Assembly (NCBI GenBank): GCA_014058105.1 | Contig: JACGCM010002205.1 | Coordinates: forward strand, 434,001 to 498,000 | Source: Kingdonia uniflora | Lineage: Eukaryota > Streptophyta > Magnoliopsida > Ranunculales > Circaeasteraceae | DNA: 64,000 bases | Direction of reading: 5' to 3' | Part shown: positions 47,425 to 60,034 of the stretch, piece by piece | How positions within the stretch are numbered: position 1 is the stretch's first letter | Layout of the letters: each line of letters opens with the position of its first letter | The notes under the pieces: generated by a model | Told to the model about the DNA's origin: nothing | Seen by the model: the letters and a program-made list of their open reading frames with translations, nothing else | Database searches by the model: none | Program-made: the position numbers and the translations under genes

Positions 47425-47730
47425 GACTTGATCTCGATCCAACTTTACAGTTACATCTAGACAAGCATTAATCTTTTTAATATCGACTTGATCTTGTTCC
47501 ATACTTTATAAGTATGCCTCAAGACAAGCTCACATCTTTACTATTCATTACTTGATCATGTTCCAACTTTACAGTTACATCGAGACAAGCGCTAATCTTT
47601 GTCATATCGACTTGATCTTGCTCCATATTTTAGAAGCATGCCTCAAGACAAGCTCATATCTTTACAACACATAAATTAGTCTCAATCCATACCTATTGAG
47701 TATGCATCCAGACAAACAATCTATTTCCCT
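47425..47730 (+). repeat. Tandem array, about 62 bp x 5, after integrase
   Basis: Units start near 47427, 47487, 47551, 47611 and 47677. Shared parts are ACTTGATCT, TCCA.ACTTTA and CAAGACAAGC. Alternate units resemble each other more closely (TTACAGTTACATC against TTATAAGTATGCC), so a two-unit block of about 124 bp was probably duplicated. It lies between the sense integrase and the antisense ORF. Confidence 0.6.
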
Positions 47731-48220
47731 CTCGATTAATATTTATGTTATCAAATATAAAATACTCAATACACTTTTGCTAAATGCTTAAAATTCCATA
47801 AAAAGTATTGATTCTAAACGAACAAACTCAAAATTGTTTCGGTCCCACGGACCATTTTTTACATACTTCGATAACTACTTCCATAATGTTCTACTCTACA
47901 GGGAAAGATATGGCATCCTCTACATTGAAAGATCTTTCCACCACGGGCACATCCCCTACATCACCTTGACGAAATGCATCGACCTCTGTCATGGCAGCAT
48001 CCTGAACCCTTCCCGCCTCATCTCGAGCATCACCAGAACCTGACTCTTTGTCTTCTGAGCTCGAATATTAGAATACACCAGCATAAGACTTTACCAAACT
48101 CTTGTACAACTTTTTCCATCCCTCCAACTCCTTATACTGACCATAAAAATGGTCGTGAACTTTCTTACACTTCTCGAGCTTATCAGCATTCACCTCATCA
48201 AGAACCTTGGCATGCTCTAG
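47731..48220 (+). other. G3 spacer between integrase side and antisense ORF
   Basis: No supported gene. The region lies just beyond the end of the minus-strand ORF block and may contain the end of its last exon near 48100-48220. Confidence 0.4.
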
Positions 48221-50087
<1,867 letters not shown>

Positions 50088-51082
50088 TTAAAGAACCAGT
50101 CAAGCAGATTCCATATTTCTATCACAATTAGTATCTGTCATATGTGATACATATATATATGTTCATAGGTTCATATGTTCATAATCATAAGTTGTCGAGA
50201 GTATTCTCCAGCACATCATTCTCTTTATTATCTGCTACTATCACTAATCATTAATGTTCTTCATATAGTTCTTGACAAACTTAATATGATTTCAGTCATA
50301 TAAATATCTTCGATTACTAACAAAAATACTCATCTTATTCATATAATTCTCGATAACTTTTTATCCAACATCGATAGCTTATTAGAATTTGTTTTTATTC
50401 ATCTCGAGTTGCAGGTGACCCTAGAACTTCTTGAAGACCCTTCAACTATTTTCCCGCCAAAAACCCATCGTTCAAAATTGTTCTCCCTCACCTTCTCTGG
50501 CACAAAATCTGGCCAAAATCCAAACAGCCTCTACAAATTTCTGACACTCTCGCAGTATCTATCACCGATCACCCAAAATGCACCATAACCACAGCGCCAC
50601 CAACATAATCGATATCTCCCCTCCTTTCCACCACCTCTTATCTCTCTATCCCCCAAACCCATCTATAACCTCTTACGACTCTATTCTTCAACCAAATTCC
50701 ATCTATAACCTTCTACACACTCTATTATCGTCAATTAATGTTCAAACCAACACTCTGTTGCTGTTACTTGTTAAATCCAACACTTTGTTGATGTTCAAAC
50801 CTAATTCCTTCTACAATCCCTTTCAACCTACTTAATCCTGTTTATTAATCAAAAACCAGACAAAAAAACAAAAAAACAAAAACAAAACACAAAACAAGAA
50901 TTACCGACCTTATTCTCGCGTAGCATCAGTGTCCCTTTCTTTCGCTCGTTTTGCTCTCTCAATCAACACGGGTATCTCCTCCCTCACAATTATAGACAGC
51001 CATTCGAGAGACGCACAACAACAGTTACTAGAGGAAAAAAATTATAAGTTTGAAAAGCATGAACAGTTGCCCTCAACAAACC
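50088..51082 (-). other. Probable 5' leader or intron of antisense ORF C
   Basis: A kilobase on the minus strand between a TATA box (51083-51090) and the ORF C start. It has an oligo-T/TTTTTG-rich stretch near 50870-50900 (minus-strand sense) following a possible donor near 50905. A spliced leader is inferred. Plus-strand frames here (50578-50835, 50929-51201) are low-complexity. Confidence 0.35.
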
Positions 51083-51090
51083 TATTTATA
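51083..51090 (-). promoter_or_regulatory. TATA box for antisense unit C
   Basis: The minus strand reads CCTATAAATAGG (core TATAAATA). It lies about 1 kb upstream of the ORF C start, directed toward it. The match to the plant TATA consensus is perfect. Use as a promoter is inference. Confidence 0.45.
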
Positions 51091-51129
51091 GGCCCCACAC
51101 GACTGTTCATCTCACCACTTCACGACCGT

Positions 51130-51369
51130 TCAACTCCTCGAACGAAAATGCCTTATACTCTTCTTCTCGAAATCTATAATACTTCGCCTCCTCCACAATA
51201 ACAATCCATTGTACTCTTGATCTAATCCTTCCATATCTCGAAGAGTATCTTCTGCTACATTCTTACTCAACAAAGCACTTCCTATCTTGCCGAACAAAAA
51301 AATTACATCTTGTTCCTTATACCTCCAGATCTCCCCTATTGGACCACATCTTTCCATTTGATAATTCAC
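51130..51369 (-). CDS. G3 antisense ORF B, second segment (hypothetical)
   Basis: An 79-codon minus-strand frame from a GTG reads through RYKEQDVIFLFGKIGSALLS and YNGLLLWRRRS. In the next frame the same bases give VQWIVIVEEAKYYRFREEEY, which is acidic like the first segment. One of these is probably the original frame after a shift. I recognise no family. Confidence 0.25.
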   Translation of the reverse strand: MNYQMERCGPIGEIWRYKEQDVIFLFGKIGSALLSKNVAEDTLRDMEGLDQEYNGLLLWRRRSIIDFEKKSIRHFRSRS

Positions 51370-51636
51370 ATGGAGTCCCCTATTTAAAATTTCTACCTAC
51401 ACATTCCAATATATCTGAACAAAATCTTTGACAAACTATACATAAAAATTCAATTCGACATTCTAACATATATGTCAAATGCATTTTATCACATATTTCC
51501 AATAATACATACTACATTCGACAACACAACCAAAAATTCATTTAACCAACCAAACCTCTGGACAGGATTCCTTCCATTCCATTTAGCCAAAAATAATTAA
51601 CCATTACATAAAGCCCACATCTCAAACATTTATACT

Positions 51637-51834
51637 TTATAAACCCCTAGCTGCAGCTTCATCTTCCCTCTTTACCAACAATGTGGCACGAGCCCACATA
51701 CCACCGCAACATTCAGGAGGATGCCAAAATTGAAGTTCCACACGAAAATTAAACTCCTCCTCGACCTCCTTCGCCTCTGCCTCGCTCATCCCTTCATAAT
51801 CCGGTTCCTCAAGATCATCAAAATGTCATTCCAT
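51637..51834 (-). pseudogene. G3 antisense ORF B, first segment
   Basis: On the minus strand the ATG at 51834 is followed by one TGA at the third codon. The frame is then open through DDLEEPDYEGMSEAEAKEVE, VELQFWHPPECCGGMW and LVKREDEAAARGL to a TAA at 51637-51639. The composition is acidic, then Cys/Trp-containing. A TATA box lies about 135 bases upstream. The single early stop may be a C-to-T type mutation. No family is recognised. It sits between antisense ORFs A and C and may be an exon of a common antisense unit. Confidence 0.4.
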
Positions 51835-51966
51835 GCTCTGTGAACCGAAGTATCGGTAATACAAGACCCAGTACATTGCTTATACCCATCTGTAAAACCC
51901 ATCCTGGGCCTGAGATCTCATCTTCACCATCTTGCGTGAATGCCTCACCCCTGTGGCAACAAGCTC

Positions 51967-51974
51967 TATTTATA
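51967..51974 (-). promoter_or_regulatory. TATA box for antisense ORF B
   Basis: The minus strand reads GTATAAATAGAGC. Transcription would start near 51940, about 100 bases before the ORF B ATG at 51834, a normal plant spacing. Confidence 0.45.
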
Positions 51975-52454
51975 CTTCTTCCAGTGAATACTCCAACTCA
52001 CCTATATTTTAATATGCTTTCGAACTCTACACAGTCAAAGTCAAATCAATCATCCTCGAAATCAGTTATTGGCCCCACACGGTCAACTACCTTCGACTTT
52101 ATACCCATGGCACATGTTCGGGAAAACTATATCAAAATGTTCTCATAGTTGACAAATTTGACGATATACACTGAAACTCAACAATTAGATAAACAAAAAT
52201 TTATTTATTTCATAACTTGTTTCTTACATTCGATATCTATCTCATTCGATTACATTCTCATTTCTTATATTTAACATCTATCTCTTTCGATTATATTTTC
52301 TTTCTTATACTTGATGTTTATTCTCTTAAAATTGTTCCCCTACGTTCACCGCCTTTTTGTAATACTTGCTTCAACATGTAACTAATTTCGATGTTTGTTT
52401 TTTACCAGAATCGAACATTATAGCCTCTTTCTAGTCCTTGAAGCTCCACCAATC

Positions 52455-52925
52455 TCAAGTTACTAAACTTCTAAGCGATGCTTCAGCAGAAAAGAAACAA
52501 CAAAAAATTACAAGACAACTCACACGTTCGGCAAGATCCCTGGGCGCCCATTTCAGCCTCAAATTTTCATCATTTGCACAGACAGTTATCCCTTCTTCCC
52601 TAAACCGATGCAGTCCATTACCTTCACAGCCACATGATGATATAGTTATTTCCAACAGATATACATCATCTCTATTTTGTACTTATTCCCACACCAACAC
52701 TATGACACGATCACATGAAGATTTCGTACCGATCAGCTACGCCAAATTTACAAATCAGAACGTTTACCATCTTCAGCCCCAGACAACGTCGTAAACCATA
52801 CTTGGGACAACATCATTCCACAAAACACCACCATCCCAGCTTCCATAACCTTGACCTTGGTAATGACATATGTTAACTTATGAGAATATTTAGCAACCTC
52901 TTCAGCTTCTAATTTTCTTCTCGAC
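52455..52925 (-). pseudogene. G3 antisense ORF A (next to 3' LTR)
   Basis: The minus strand reads SRRKLEAEEVAKYSHKLTYV and MVVFCGMMLSQVWFTTLSGA in one frame (to about 52748). After a shift it reads SSCDRVIVLVWE and ITISSCGCEGNGLHRFREEG, then ITVCANDENLRLKWAPRDL to a stop at 52455. The same N-terminal part is kept at 41359-41580 with a true ATG, where this copy has GTG. Amino-acid similarity between the two copies is good across a stretch with several base changes. I recognise no family. Stops and one or two frameshifts break this copy. Confidence 0.45.
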
Positions 52926-52960
52926 ACAATTACAAGTAATTTTGTAGAGAATGGGGCGAT

Positions 52961-53504
52961 TGTAGTAGCATATTCCCCAGATTCGACAAGAATAAGCCAG
53001 CATGATATAGTCAAAGGTAGCTCAACATTGTATAGTCGAAGGTAGCTCAACATTGTGTAGTCGAAGGTAGCTCAACATCGTATAGTAGAAGATAGCTCAG
53101 CATTCTAGAAGATACCATGAGTCCTCGAATTACCAAAAGTAGTTATTGAGGCTTGGTCAAGAAAGAACTGTTAGAGATCCGCGAAGTTCTCCCACTTTCC
53201 CCCGAATAGGAGACTATTTCTATATTTTTGTAAAACTGCCTGTATCTACTATAAATACAGGCAAATAATAAATTTTAATAGACCACAATTCTTAGTATCT
53301 AAAACTCCTTAACCTTAGCAACACCCCAAAAGCTTGTAATAATTAGCATCTACTAGATTTTACATCAAACCCTCCTCGAGGTAATAGTTTTTCTAAGCTT
53401 TTACTGAGTTTTCTATGTAAAATCCTGGTTGCTTAGCTCTTTATTATGCAATCCTTATAAATAGTATTGGCAAAGGTTTTCCTCCCGGAAAATGCACTAT
53501 TGCA
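52961..53504 (+). repeat. G3 3' LTR
   Basis: It is 544 bp, starts TGTAGTAGCATATTCCCCAG and ends ATTGCA before AGGAT. It has four 25-bp units (53006-53105), against three in the other two LTR copies. CTACTATAAATACAGG near 53255 is the likely TATA box. The purine-rich GAGAATGGGGCG precedes it. Confidence 0.88.
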
Positions 53505-53509
53505 AGGAT
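53505..53509. repeat. Target-site duplication, right copy, G3 (AGGAT)
   Basis: Matches 41210-41214. Confidence 0.85.
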
Positions 53510-54756
53510 ACATGTAGAGACTTCATACCTAATGTTATGTAAGGATATGGCCTTATTTATGAGCTTCGAGTGTTATGACATTTACTAATCTTTTTGATCT
53601 TGTTGTTTGTGATCTTGTTTCATTTCCTTACCCAATTCTCAAATGGTACCATCAAAGTCAAGTTATACTAGTGAAACCTTCCTGCTTTTATTTGAGGCAA
53701 AAAAGTGACTGTGTCCAACCGAAGATATGATAATAGGCATTTTTTCTTCACCCATTTTTGGCCTCTGTTATTTCTAACCTTAGTTTTATCCACTTGCAAC
53801 CCGTTGAGCCTTAAAATATGTCATTTCATTTCTTTTCCAAAACTCTTTATTTTGTTACCCAATTGTTCTTAGACTTTTCAGTGGAAAAAAAATTGGGAAA
53901 AGGAAAATTATGTATGATTTTTGGGGGAAGATGTAGAGAAGAATACAATGAATCCCCAAATGACTTTTTATTATTTGAATCAAAATTCAATAACGGGGAT
54001 GTGAAGATGTATGTTTATGTGTGTACTTCATAAGAAATAGGACAACAAAGGGTGAATTTAGTTTCAATAAAAACAGAGCAGTAGTATAACTGGAGTCTGA
54101 GAATGCCAGTAAAAATACCTACTTCATCATATGCCTACCCGTGCCTATATTTTAACCTATATAAAGACCTATTTCAATAAAAACAGAGCAGTAGTGTAAC
54201 TGGAGTCTCAGAATGCCAGCAAAAACACCTACTTCATCATATGTCTACCTGTGCCTACATTATAGCCTATATAAAGACCTATTTGATCTTGAGTTCGGCT
54301 TAGTCAATATTAGTGGAGATTGGAAATAGGGAATCTAACTTAGTATACACTTGACACCATTCGTGACAAATGGGTTTCTTTTCCATGAGATCTTCCAGCT
54401 CATAGTGCTTCGTTTTTCTGATGAAATATGCTTTATTTTTACGTTATATTCATATTCATATTTCACACAGAGTGCTAGCAAGTCAATTCTCAGTAATTTC
54501 GAGTGACCACCATGAGAAGCCTAAGTTGAAACAACTTACCTTATAGTGTCTTATTTTTTGTCGTTAGGTCTGTTGAATGCATGGTACTATTTTACGTTGA
54601 CTGCGCACACACACACTCTGAGTAAATACTTATTCTGACTGGCTTTTCTATGAAATAATTTCCTATCTGATATTCATATAGCCTGTGATTAGTCTCTCGC
54701 ATAGAGTAGACAGGGGGAGTATTGTTTTTTTTTGTTAACTACCTTTTGTTTCTAGT
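53510..54756 (+). other. C3 spacer before the extra ORF
   Basis: Non-coding region of C3 after the G3 insertion point. It contains a 110-bp tandem duplication. A 71-codon plus-strand frame at 53818-54033 has no recognised motif. Confidence 0.5.
54062..54281 (+). repeat. 110-bp tandem duplication in C3
   Basis: Unit 1 at 54062-54171 and unit 2 at 54172-54281 both begin TTTCAATAAAAACAGAGCAG and end CTATATAAAGACCTA. They differ at about nine positions. Each contains a TATATAAAG box. Confidence 0.85.
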
Positions 54757-54915
54757 TGAAAAAAAAAATTGTTCGAATAAAAAAAAATTATTCAAATATT
54801 TTGCCTCAGCGCAATTTTTATTCGAATAGATTTCTTATTTTATTCGAATATTTTTCCCCAGTTTTTTTATAAGTGCACAACTTTTATTCGAATAGAATTT
54901 TATTTTATTCGAATA
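54757..54915 (+). promoter_or_regulatory. LTR-like TATTCGAATA array upstream of the C3 extra ORF
   Basis: Perfect TATTCGAATA palindromes lie at 54819, 54841, 54885 and 54906, with TATTCAAATA at 54789. The context TTTGCCTCAGCGCAATTTTT matches the LTR phrase around its own palindrome array. TATAAG at 54868 and a CT-rich stretch at 54958-55025 follow. This looks like a duplicated LTR promoter part that could drive the extra ORF. Promoter activity is inferred. Confidence 0.45.
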
Positions 54916-55192
54916 CATTTCACAAGATCTACTTTTTAATATTATTTTTTTTTCTTTTTTTTCACTCTCTCCCTTCTTGTTCTAATACAACCTGGCTCAG
55001 CCTTTCTCTCTCTTTCTCTCTTACTCGAATCCTTCCAAGTTTAAAATCCATACTCGAATTTCAGTGTGCTTAAATTCCTCATTTTTATTGCTGAGTTTGG
55101 GATTTCATAGTTCGAAGCATGACGGTCCAATTGGTGGTTTGATCTCGGCAGTTTTTGCCCTAATTTTATGATTAGACTCGTCCTTCACTTTG

Positions 55193-55571
55193 GTAAGCTT
55201 GCTCTACTCTTTCCCCTTTAAGTTTGTTTATCAATTTTTCGATTTGTGCTTTGGAATTGGGTTTGGTTTTGGATTTTTTATTTGCCATTGGAACTGTCAA
55301 TTGTAGTTGGTATTTCGAATTGGAATTATCAGTTGGAGTTGTTATTTGGTAATTGGAACTGTCACTTGGGTTTGATTTTTGAAATTGGATGTGGCATCTG
55401 TTTCTGTGAAGAATTGGTAGATTGGAGTGTGTTGTGGTTTCTTACAAGGTTTTGGGTTTTGTTTGGTGATTGCTTTCTTGCAGTGGTGAAGAGTTGGTTG
55501 AGTATTTCATTGGGTTCCCCTGCTTAACCGTGTTGGTTAGGTTTGGGGAAGTGGTGGTAATTTTCTTGCAG
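55193..55571 (+). other. Probable intron in the leader of the C3 extra ORF
   Basis: A GTAAG donor at 55193 and TTCTTGCAG acceptors at 55493 or 55571 flank T-rich sequence with TTGGAATTG-type repeats. The ORF ATG lies at 55602, just after the second acceptor. The Trp-rich plus-strand frame inside is probably chance. Confidence 0.4.
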
Positions 55572-55601
55572 GTTAAGCGAGTTCTTTGGGCATTGGAGGC
55601 T

Positions 55602-56902
55602 ATGGCTAGAGAGAAATGCCCTGAGACTGCGTCCCCCGTTCCTACTTCGAGCGGTACGGCTAGATGGGGTCAGATGACGCGAGGAACTAGGACAGGTCCT
55701 AGTAATGTTGCTCATCAGGCTTCTGGACGAGGAGGATCTAGTGGTACTGGGGGTCTCGTGCACATTCACGAGACAATGACGGGGGGAATCATGGTATGCA
55801 TCCTAACCCCTCCCATTGGTCTACCCAGCGATCAGATTTTAAGTTTTGCGACTATCAGAATGAGCTATCACTTGATGAGGAGAAGCTACGCCAGCGATAC
55901 CCCACTATATCACAGGTTTTTGATGTATTCGCTGATCTTGGTTGGACTGGGATTATTCGTCCCCAGATGCCATGTTATCCACGTTTGGTACGCCTTTTTT
56001 ATGCTTCTCTCCATGATGTGCAGGGAGATGACAAGAGTTTTAAAGTTTCCCTTGATGGTTTCGAGTTACAAATTGGGACGAATGACATCTGGCACGCTTT
56101 TGGTCTGGGTGAGCCTCCAGTTGAGGATGCGAAACTTTTGGAGTGGCCTCCGGTTCCTAGTCAGTTTCCTCCCAAGAAGGAGATGGAGGAGGGGCTTCGT
56201 GTTGCAGGGAAAATTAAAGGCCCATATCTCAGGCATAAAAATCTGAGCAAAGCACTATGCCTCTTTCATATGATTGCTCATCGGAACATTATTCCCCAAC
56301 TGGGGAATAACAATGTTCTAGTGGGTAATATGTTTTATTTGGTATTTATTTACCATCAGGGGTACAGTGTTGATTTGGTGCATATTATTATGCATAAGAT
56401 GATTCTTACGTCTAACCCGGATCTCCAGGCATGAGCTTTGCCGTACAACAGGTTTATCTCTCAGCTTTTGATTGGGATGGGGTATGTTATCCGTGCGAAT
56501 GAGGAGGCGGACGTGAGAAACGAAGTGATTAATTCTCGTTATTGGGAAAAGAGCAGAAAGCATATGGTGCCTTCTGAGTCAGAGTCTGAGTCCGAGAAGG
56601 ATGCAGAGGACTTGGAGACTGAGGCTGCACCTAGTGCAGCTAGGCGAGCAGCTAGGCCCTTTACTTTCAGGCTTGCTGCTTCTTCCATGCCTGATGTTTC
56701 TATAGCTGCTTATACTGGAGTATTCCTGCATGATTTTGCTTCTATGTACACCTATATGGAGTCATATTTTAGTAGGCTGGACACTCAGATGGAGACTCAT
56801 TTTGTTAGCATGGATACTCAGATACAGACTCAGTTTCGGCTCTTCGGGGATGATATAGGTCAGCTTCAGACTTCTGTGGACGGATTGAGCAGTATAGTGT
56901 GA
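55602..56902 (+). pseudogene. C3 extra 3' ORF (putative plant transposon protein domain)
   Basis: The ATG at 55602 opens MAREKCPETASPVPTSS and a Gly/Thr-rich head. A frame change at the GGGGGG run near 55775-55780 moves to the frame at 55796-56434. A TGA at about 56432 interrupts it, and the same frame continues to 56902. The core has VRLFYASLHDV, then LDGFELQIGTNDIWHAFGLG and ALPYNRFISQLLIGMGY, which fits the putative plant transposon protein domain found in the 3' ORF of SIRE/Maximus-type elements. The tail is acidic (SESESESEKDAED) and then heptad-like (FSRLDTQMETHFVSMDTQ), so it probably oligomerises. No signal peptide or membrane segment is visible, so it does not look like a true envelope. 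Function is unknown. Confidence 0.7.
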
Positions 56903-57484
56903 GGCTCATCGAGTGGTCCTCCCGCCGCAGATACAGATGAGGGGTCTTAGATCGTATGTGACTTTGGGTTTATCTTTTGCACTTTAGAGTGATAGTTTTG
57001 TGTTTTGTCTTTTCAGTGACTATTTTTTAGTCTGATTTCTTTATTGTATGTATTTTTTATGTAGATGCTCTATCTGACTTTGCTATGTATTAACAAAAAA
57101 AAATTGCATGGATACTCTATCAAGTTTTTGCTATATGATTATTTTATTCCATGATATTTACTCTTCCATAACTGTTATATATTTTGGCATTTATAATTTA
57201 ATTTTACTTTCCTCTCTCTTTTTATTTGATTACCCTTTGTTCTTCTGTGTCAAAAAAGGGGAGAAATGGTTCTTCAGGTAAGTCAGGTAAGTACTTTGTG
57301 TCGTCTGAATTCCTTATTTTGAATATGAACGGTTACGTGATGTATATTCTTTAGTGTACAGGGATTTCAGAGGATATGCTTTTATGAATGGATGTTCAGT
57401 GAGTAGGTCAGTCTATCAAGTTTGTAATTTTTGTTTATTACTTATAGTTCTAGTTTTGACACAAAATGAATTAAAGGGGGAGAT
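56903..57484 (+). other. C3 3' untranslated region and polypurine tract
   Basis: T-rich non-coding sequence. AAAGGGGAGAAATGG near 57257 is a possible second purine tract. The main polypurine tract AAAGGGGGAGAT adjoins the 3' LTR. Confidence 0.65.
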
Positions 57485-58474
57485 TGAAACATCCATTTTG
57501 GAGTTTGCTTCATTTAGTGTCTAGTGTGGATGTCAGCACTATCTCGTGGTTATCTGGCGTCAGTAAGTGCACGTGGAGTGACTACAACTGGACTGACACT
57601 GAACAGGTAAGTGGGTTTCTAACTCCTTGTTCTAAATATCAAGCCTAGGTAATAAGTATGTCATTTATTAGATAACAGAACTTCTATTCAAATAGATTCT
57701 TTTCTATTCGAATAGAACTGGGAACATTTTATTCGAATAGATTTTATTTGTATTCAAATAAAATGCCTCAGTCAGTTTTTTATTCGAATAGATTTCTTTG
57801 TTATTCGAATAGATTGGCTCAGCCTAATTTCTATTCTAATACATTTATTTCTATTCGAACAGAGAATGTGATTTATGTTTTCTAATAAAAGATAACTTTT
57901 ATTTTTTCAAACTTCACTTCTTCGAAAATTAATTTTTCCAAGGGCTTGTTTTTTAGAGTGAGGAGAGATTACTCTTGAGAGATTCAAGAGAGAATTAAAA
58001 TACTCATATCTTGAATCAATCATCATTTATCAAGAAACCCTAATTATAGATTGAAGAAATTGAGCGATTCAAGTTTTAAAGTTTTGGTGAGTTATCCGAG
58101 GCGAGGCATTGCGAGAAGGAGGAATCGGTTGCTAGGAGCTTGATCAGAAAAGAGGTAACTACGGGATGTGTTTATCGAGTCTGTAAGTAGTCAAACTCTT
58201 GTAATTCTTTTTCATAGCGGATTGTTTAGCTGTCGAGTGATTCGACAGCAACCTGTAGGTTTTTCTCCTGAGAAAGGTTTCCCACAGGGTTAAAAATCTT
58301 TACTCGTATTTTTATGTTTCCAACTGCTTGTTTGACATTAGTTAATTGAATCAACTTGATTTATGTTAAGCGTAGACCATTAGTTCAAAGGAATTAAGAC
58401 CTATCGATTTAGACCTAATTCAAATGAATTAGGACCTATCAAAATTGGTTAGTCTCAAGCGTCTAGGAATTTCA
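57485..58474 (+). repeat. C3 3' LTR
   Basis: It starts TGAAACATCCATTTTGGAG and ends GGAATTTCA. TATTCGAATA occurs at 57705, 57730, 57781 and 57802. It is 35 bases longer than the 5' LTR, partly from an extra palindrome unit near 57690-57714 and a short repeat of AGGACCTATC near 58432. Confidence 0.9.
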
Positions 58475-58479
58475 CTTTT
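58475..58479. repeat. Target-site duplication, right copy, C3 (CTTTT)
   Basis: Matches 34976-34980. Confidence 0.85.
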
Positions 58480-59978
58480 AGTTTCATATTACGTTGTTGA
58501 TGATCTTTGCGTTTTCGGCAACAATACTCACTCGTATTGAGCTGACTAAACAACATGCAAGAACTACAAGAGAAGATATACATACACTCACTCCCTATGG
58601 ATGGGATAAAGATTAAGTGTGACAACTAATATGAACATAGGCCAAACTTGATGGATAAAATGTTTGACAAACTTATATTTACCAACATATAACAAAGAAG
58701 CCAAAGTACTAATATACTACAAGCTTAAATCAAGGTGCACCACTCAAAAAGCTCAAACCTTAATCTTACTCATCTCGACCTTAACCTCACCAATATCACC
58801 AGTACTCTTCAATTCATCCACCTTCTTATATCTATACCAGACGCACAAACCAAATAAAATGCAAAATTTGCAACACTCAACAGTGACAACAACCAATAGA
58901 AGTAATTCAACTTATCTCTGTTCAAATTATTACTAGCCAACCATCCCCCACTCACCTTGTTCACCACTTCCACCATCATTGTGCTCAGGAAATACCCAAA
59001 TGCCAAAGAACTCCATGAAATTGCTGTACCTAATGACTTCATACCTGCTGAACTCTCTGCGTAAAAAAACTCCAGGAGCCCTACCAATGTGAACATATCA
59101 GCTGCTCCAAATATTGCATATTGAAACCCTAACCAAAACACATTCATGGGTAATGGGTCTATGGAATCAACCATGTTATATTTAACTGCAACGGATTTTC
59201 GTCGGGTTTCCATGACTCCTGCAATTGCCATGGAAATCGCTGAGAGAACTAGGCCGATCCCTATTCTTTGGAGATGTCGGATCCCAGTGGGGATCCCCGT
59301 TAGTTTTCGAGCAATTGGAACAAAGATGCGATCATATAATGGGATAAGGATTGCCATAAATACTAGCGGAATGACTGGCAGTGATGGCCCAGGCACTTGA
59401 AAACCAAATACCCTTGTGTCCATTGTAGTACTTTGTTGGATAGAGAAGGTTTGGAGTTGAGCCAAACATGTGTTCATGAAAACTGTACTGAGGATAATGG
59501 GCACCATTCTTATGAGGATCTTGGCCTCTTCCACCTGTGTTACCGTACACAAGTGCCATGCACTTGGTGTGTTCAATGGGGACATGCTGTGCGCATTTGT
59601 CGTAATAGCAGCGCGGTCCAAGAATCTGCAAGTAAAAGGGGTATTTAATCAGCAAGAGGCGTACTTCAATCATACTACATATTACTGTACTTCTTTTGGA
59701 TAACATTTTGGTACAATGCTCTTTTCTTATCCTTTGTAGTGTTGAGTTTTATAAATTCCTTTAACAATTTAAATCCTATTATCTCATACCTAAATTGATC
59801 AGTTCTTTGAAGAATCTCTGTGGCTATGCCTGCTTCCTTATCCTGTTCTTCATGCAATTCATCTGCTATATCTGGTATAGAAAGCTTTCTATTTCGAATT
59901 GCAGCCACAAGTACCTGAACTCAAAAAATTATTCAATTTTAGAAGTGATTGTGCTCTGTATATTCGATATTAGATGTG

Positions 59979-60034
59979 CAGTGACACATAATATATACCT
60001 GTTAAACAGTGACACATAATATATACCTGTAAAA
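59979..60034. repeat. 28-bp tandem duplication across an NPF splice donor
   Basis: Units 59979-60006 and 60007-60034 differ at one base. Each includes the end of exon 3 (ACAG) and its GTATAT donor on the minus strand, giving two donors 28 bases apart. The upstream donor (exon end 60027) keeps the frame. The other adds 28 nt and shifts it. Confidence 0.85.

Noticed and set aside
50578..50835. Plus-strand ORF of 85 codons in the G3 3' region
   Set aside because: Low-complexity, with no match; more likely leader or intron sequence of the antisense unit read backwards.
55246..55527. Trp-rich plus-strand ORF
   Set aside because: Low-complexity TTGGAATTG-type repeats lying inside a probable intron.
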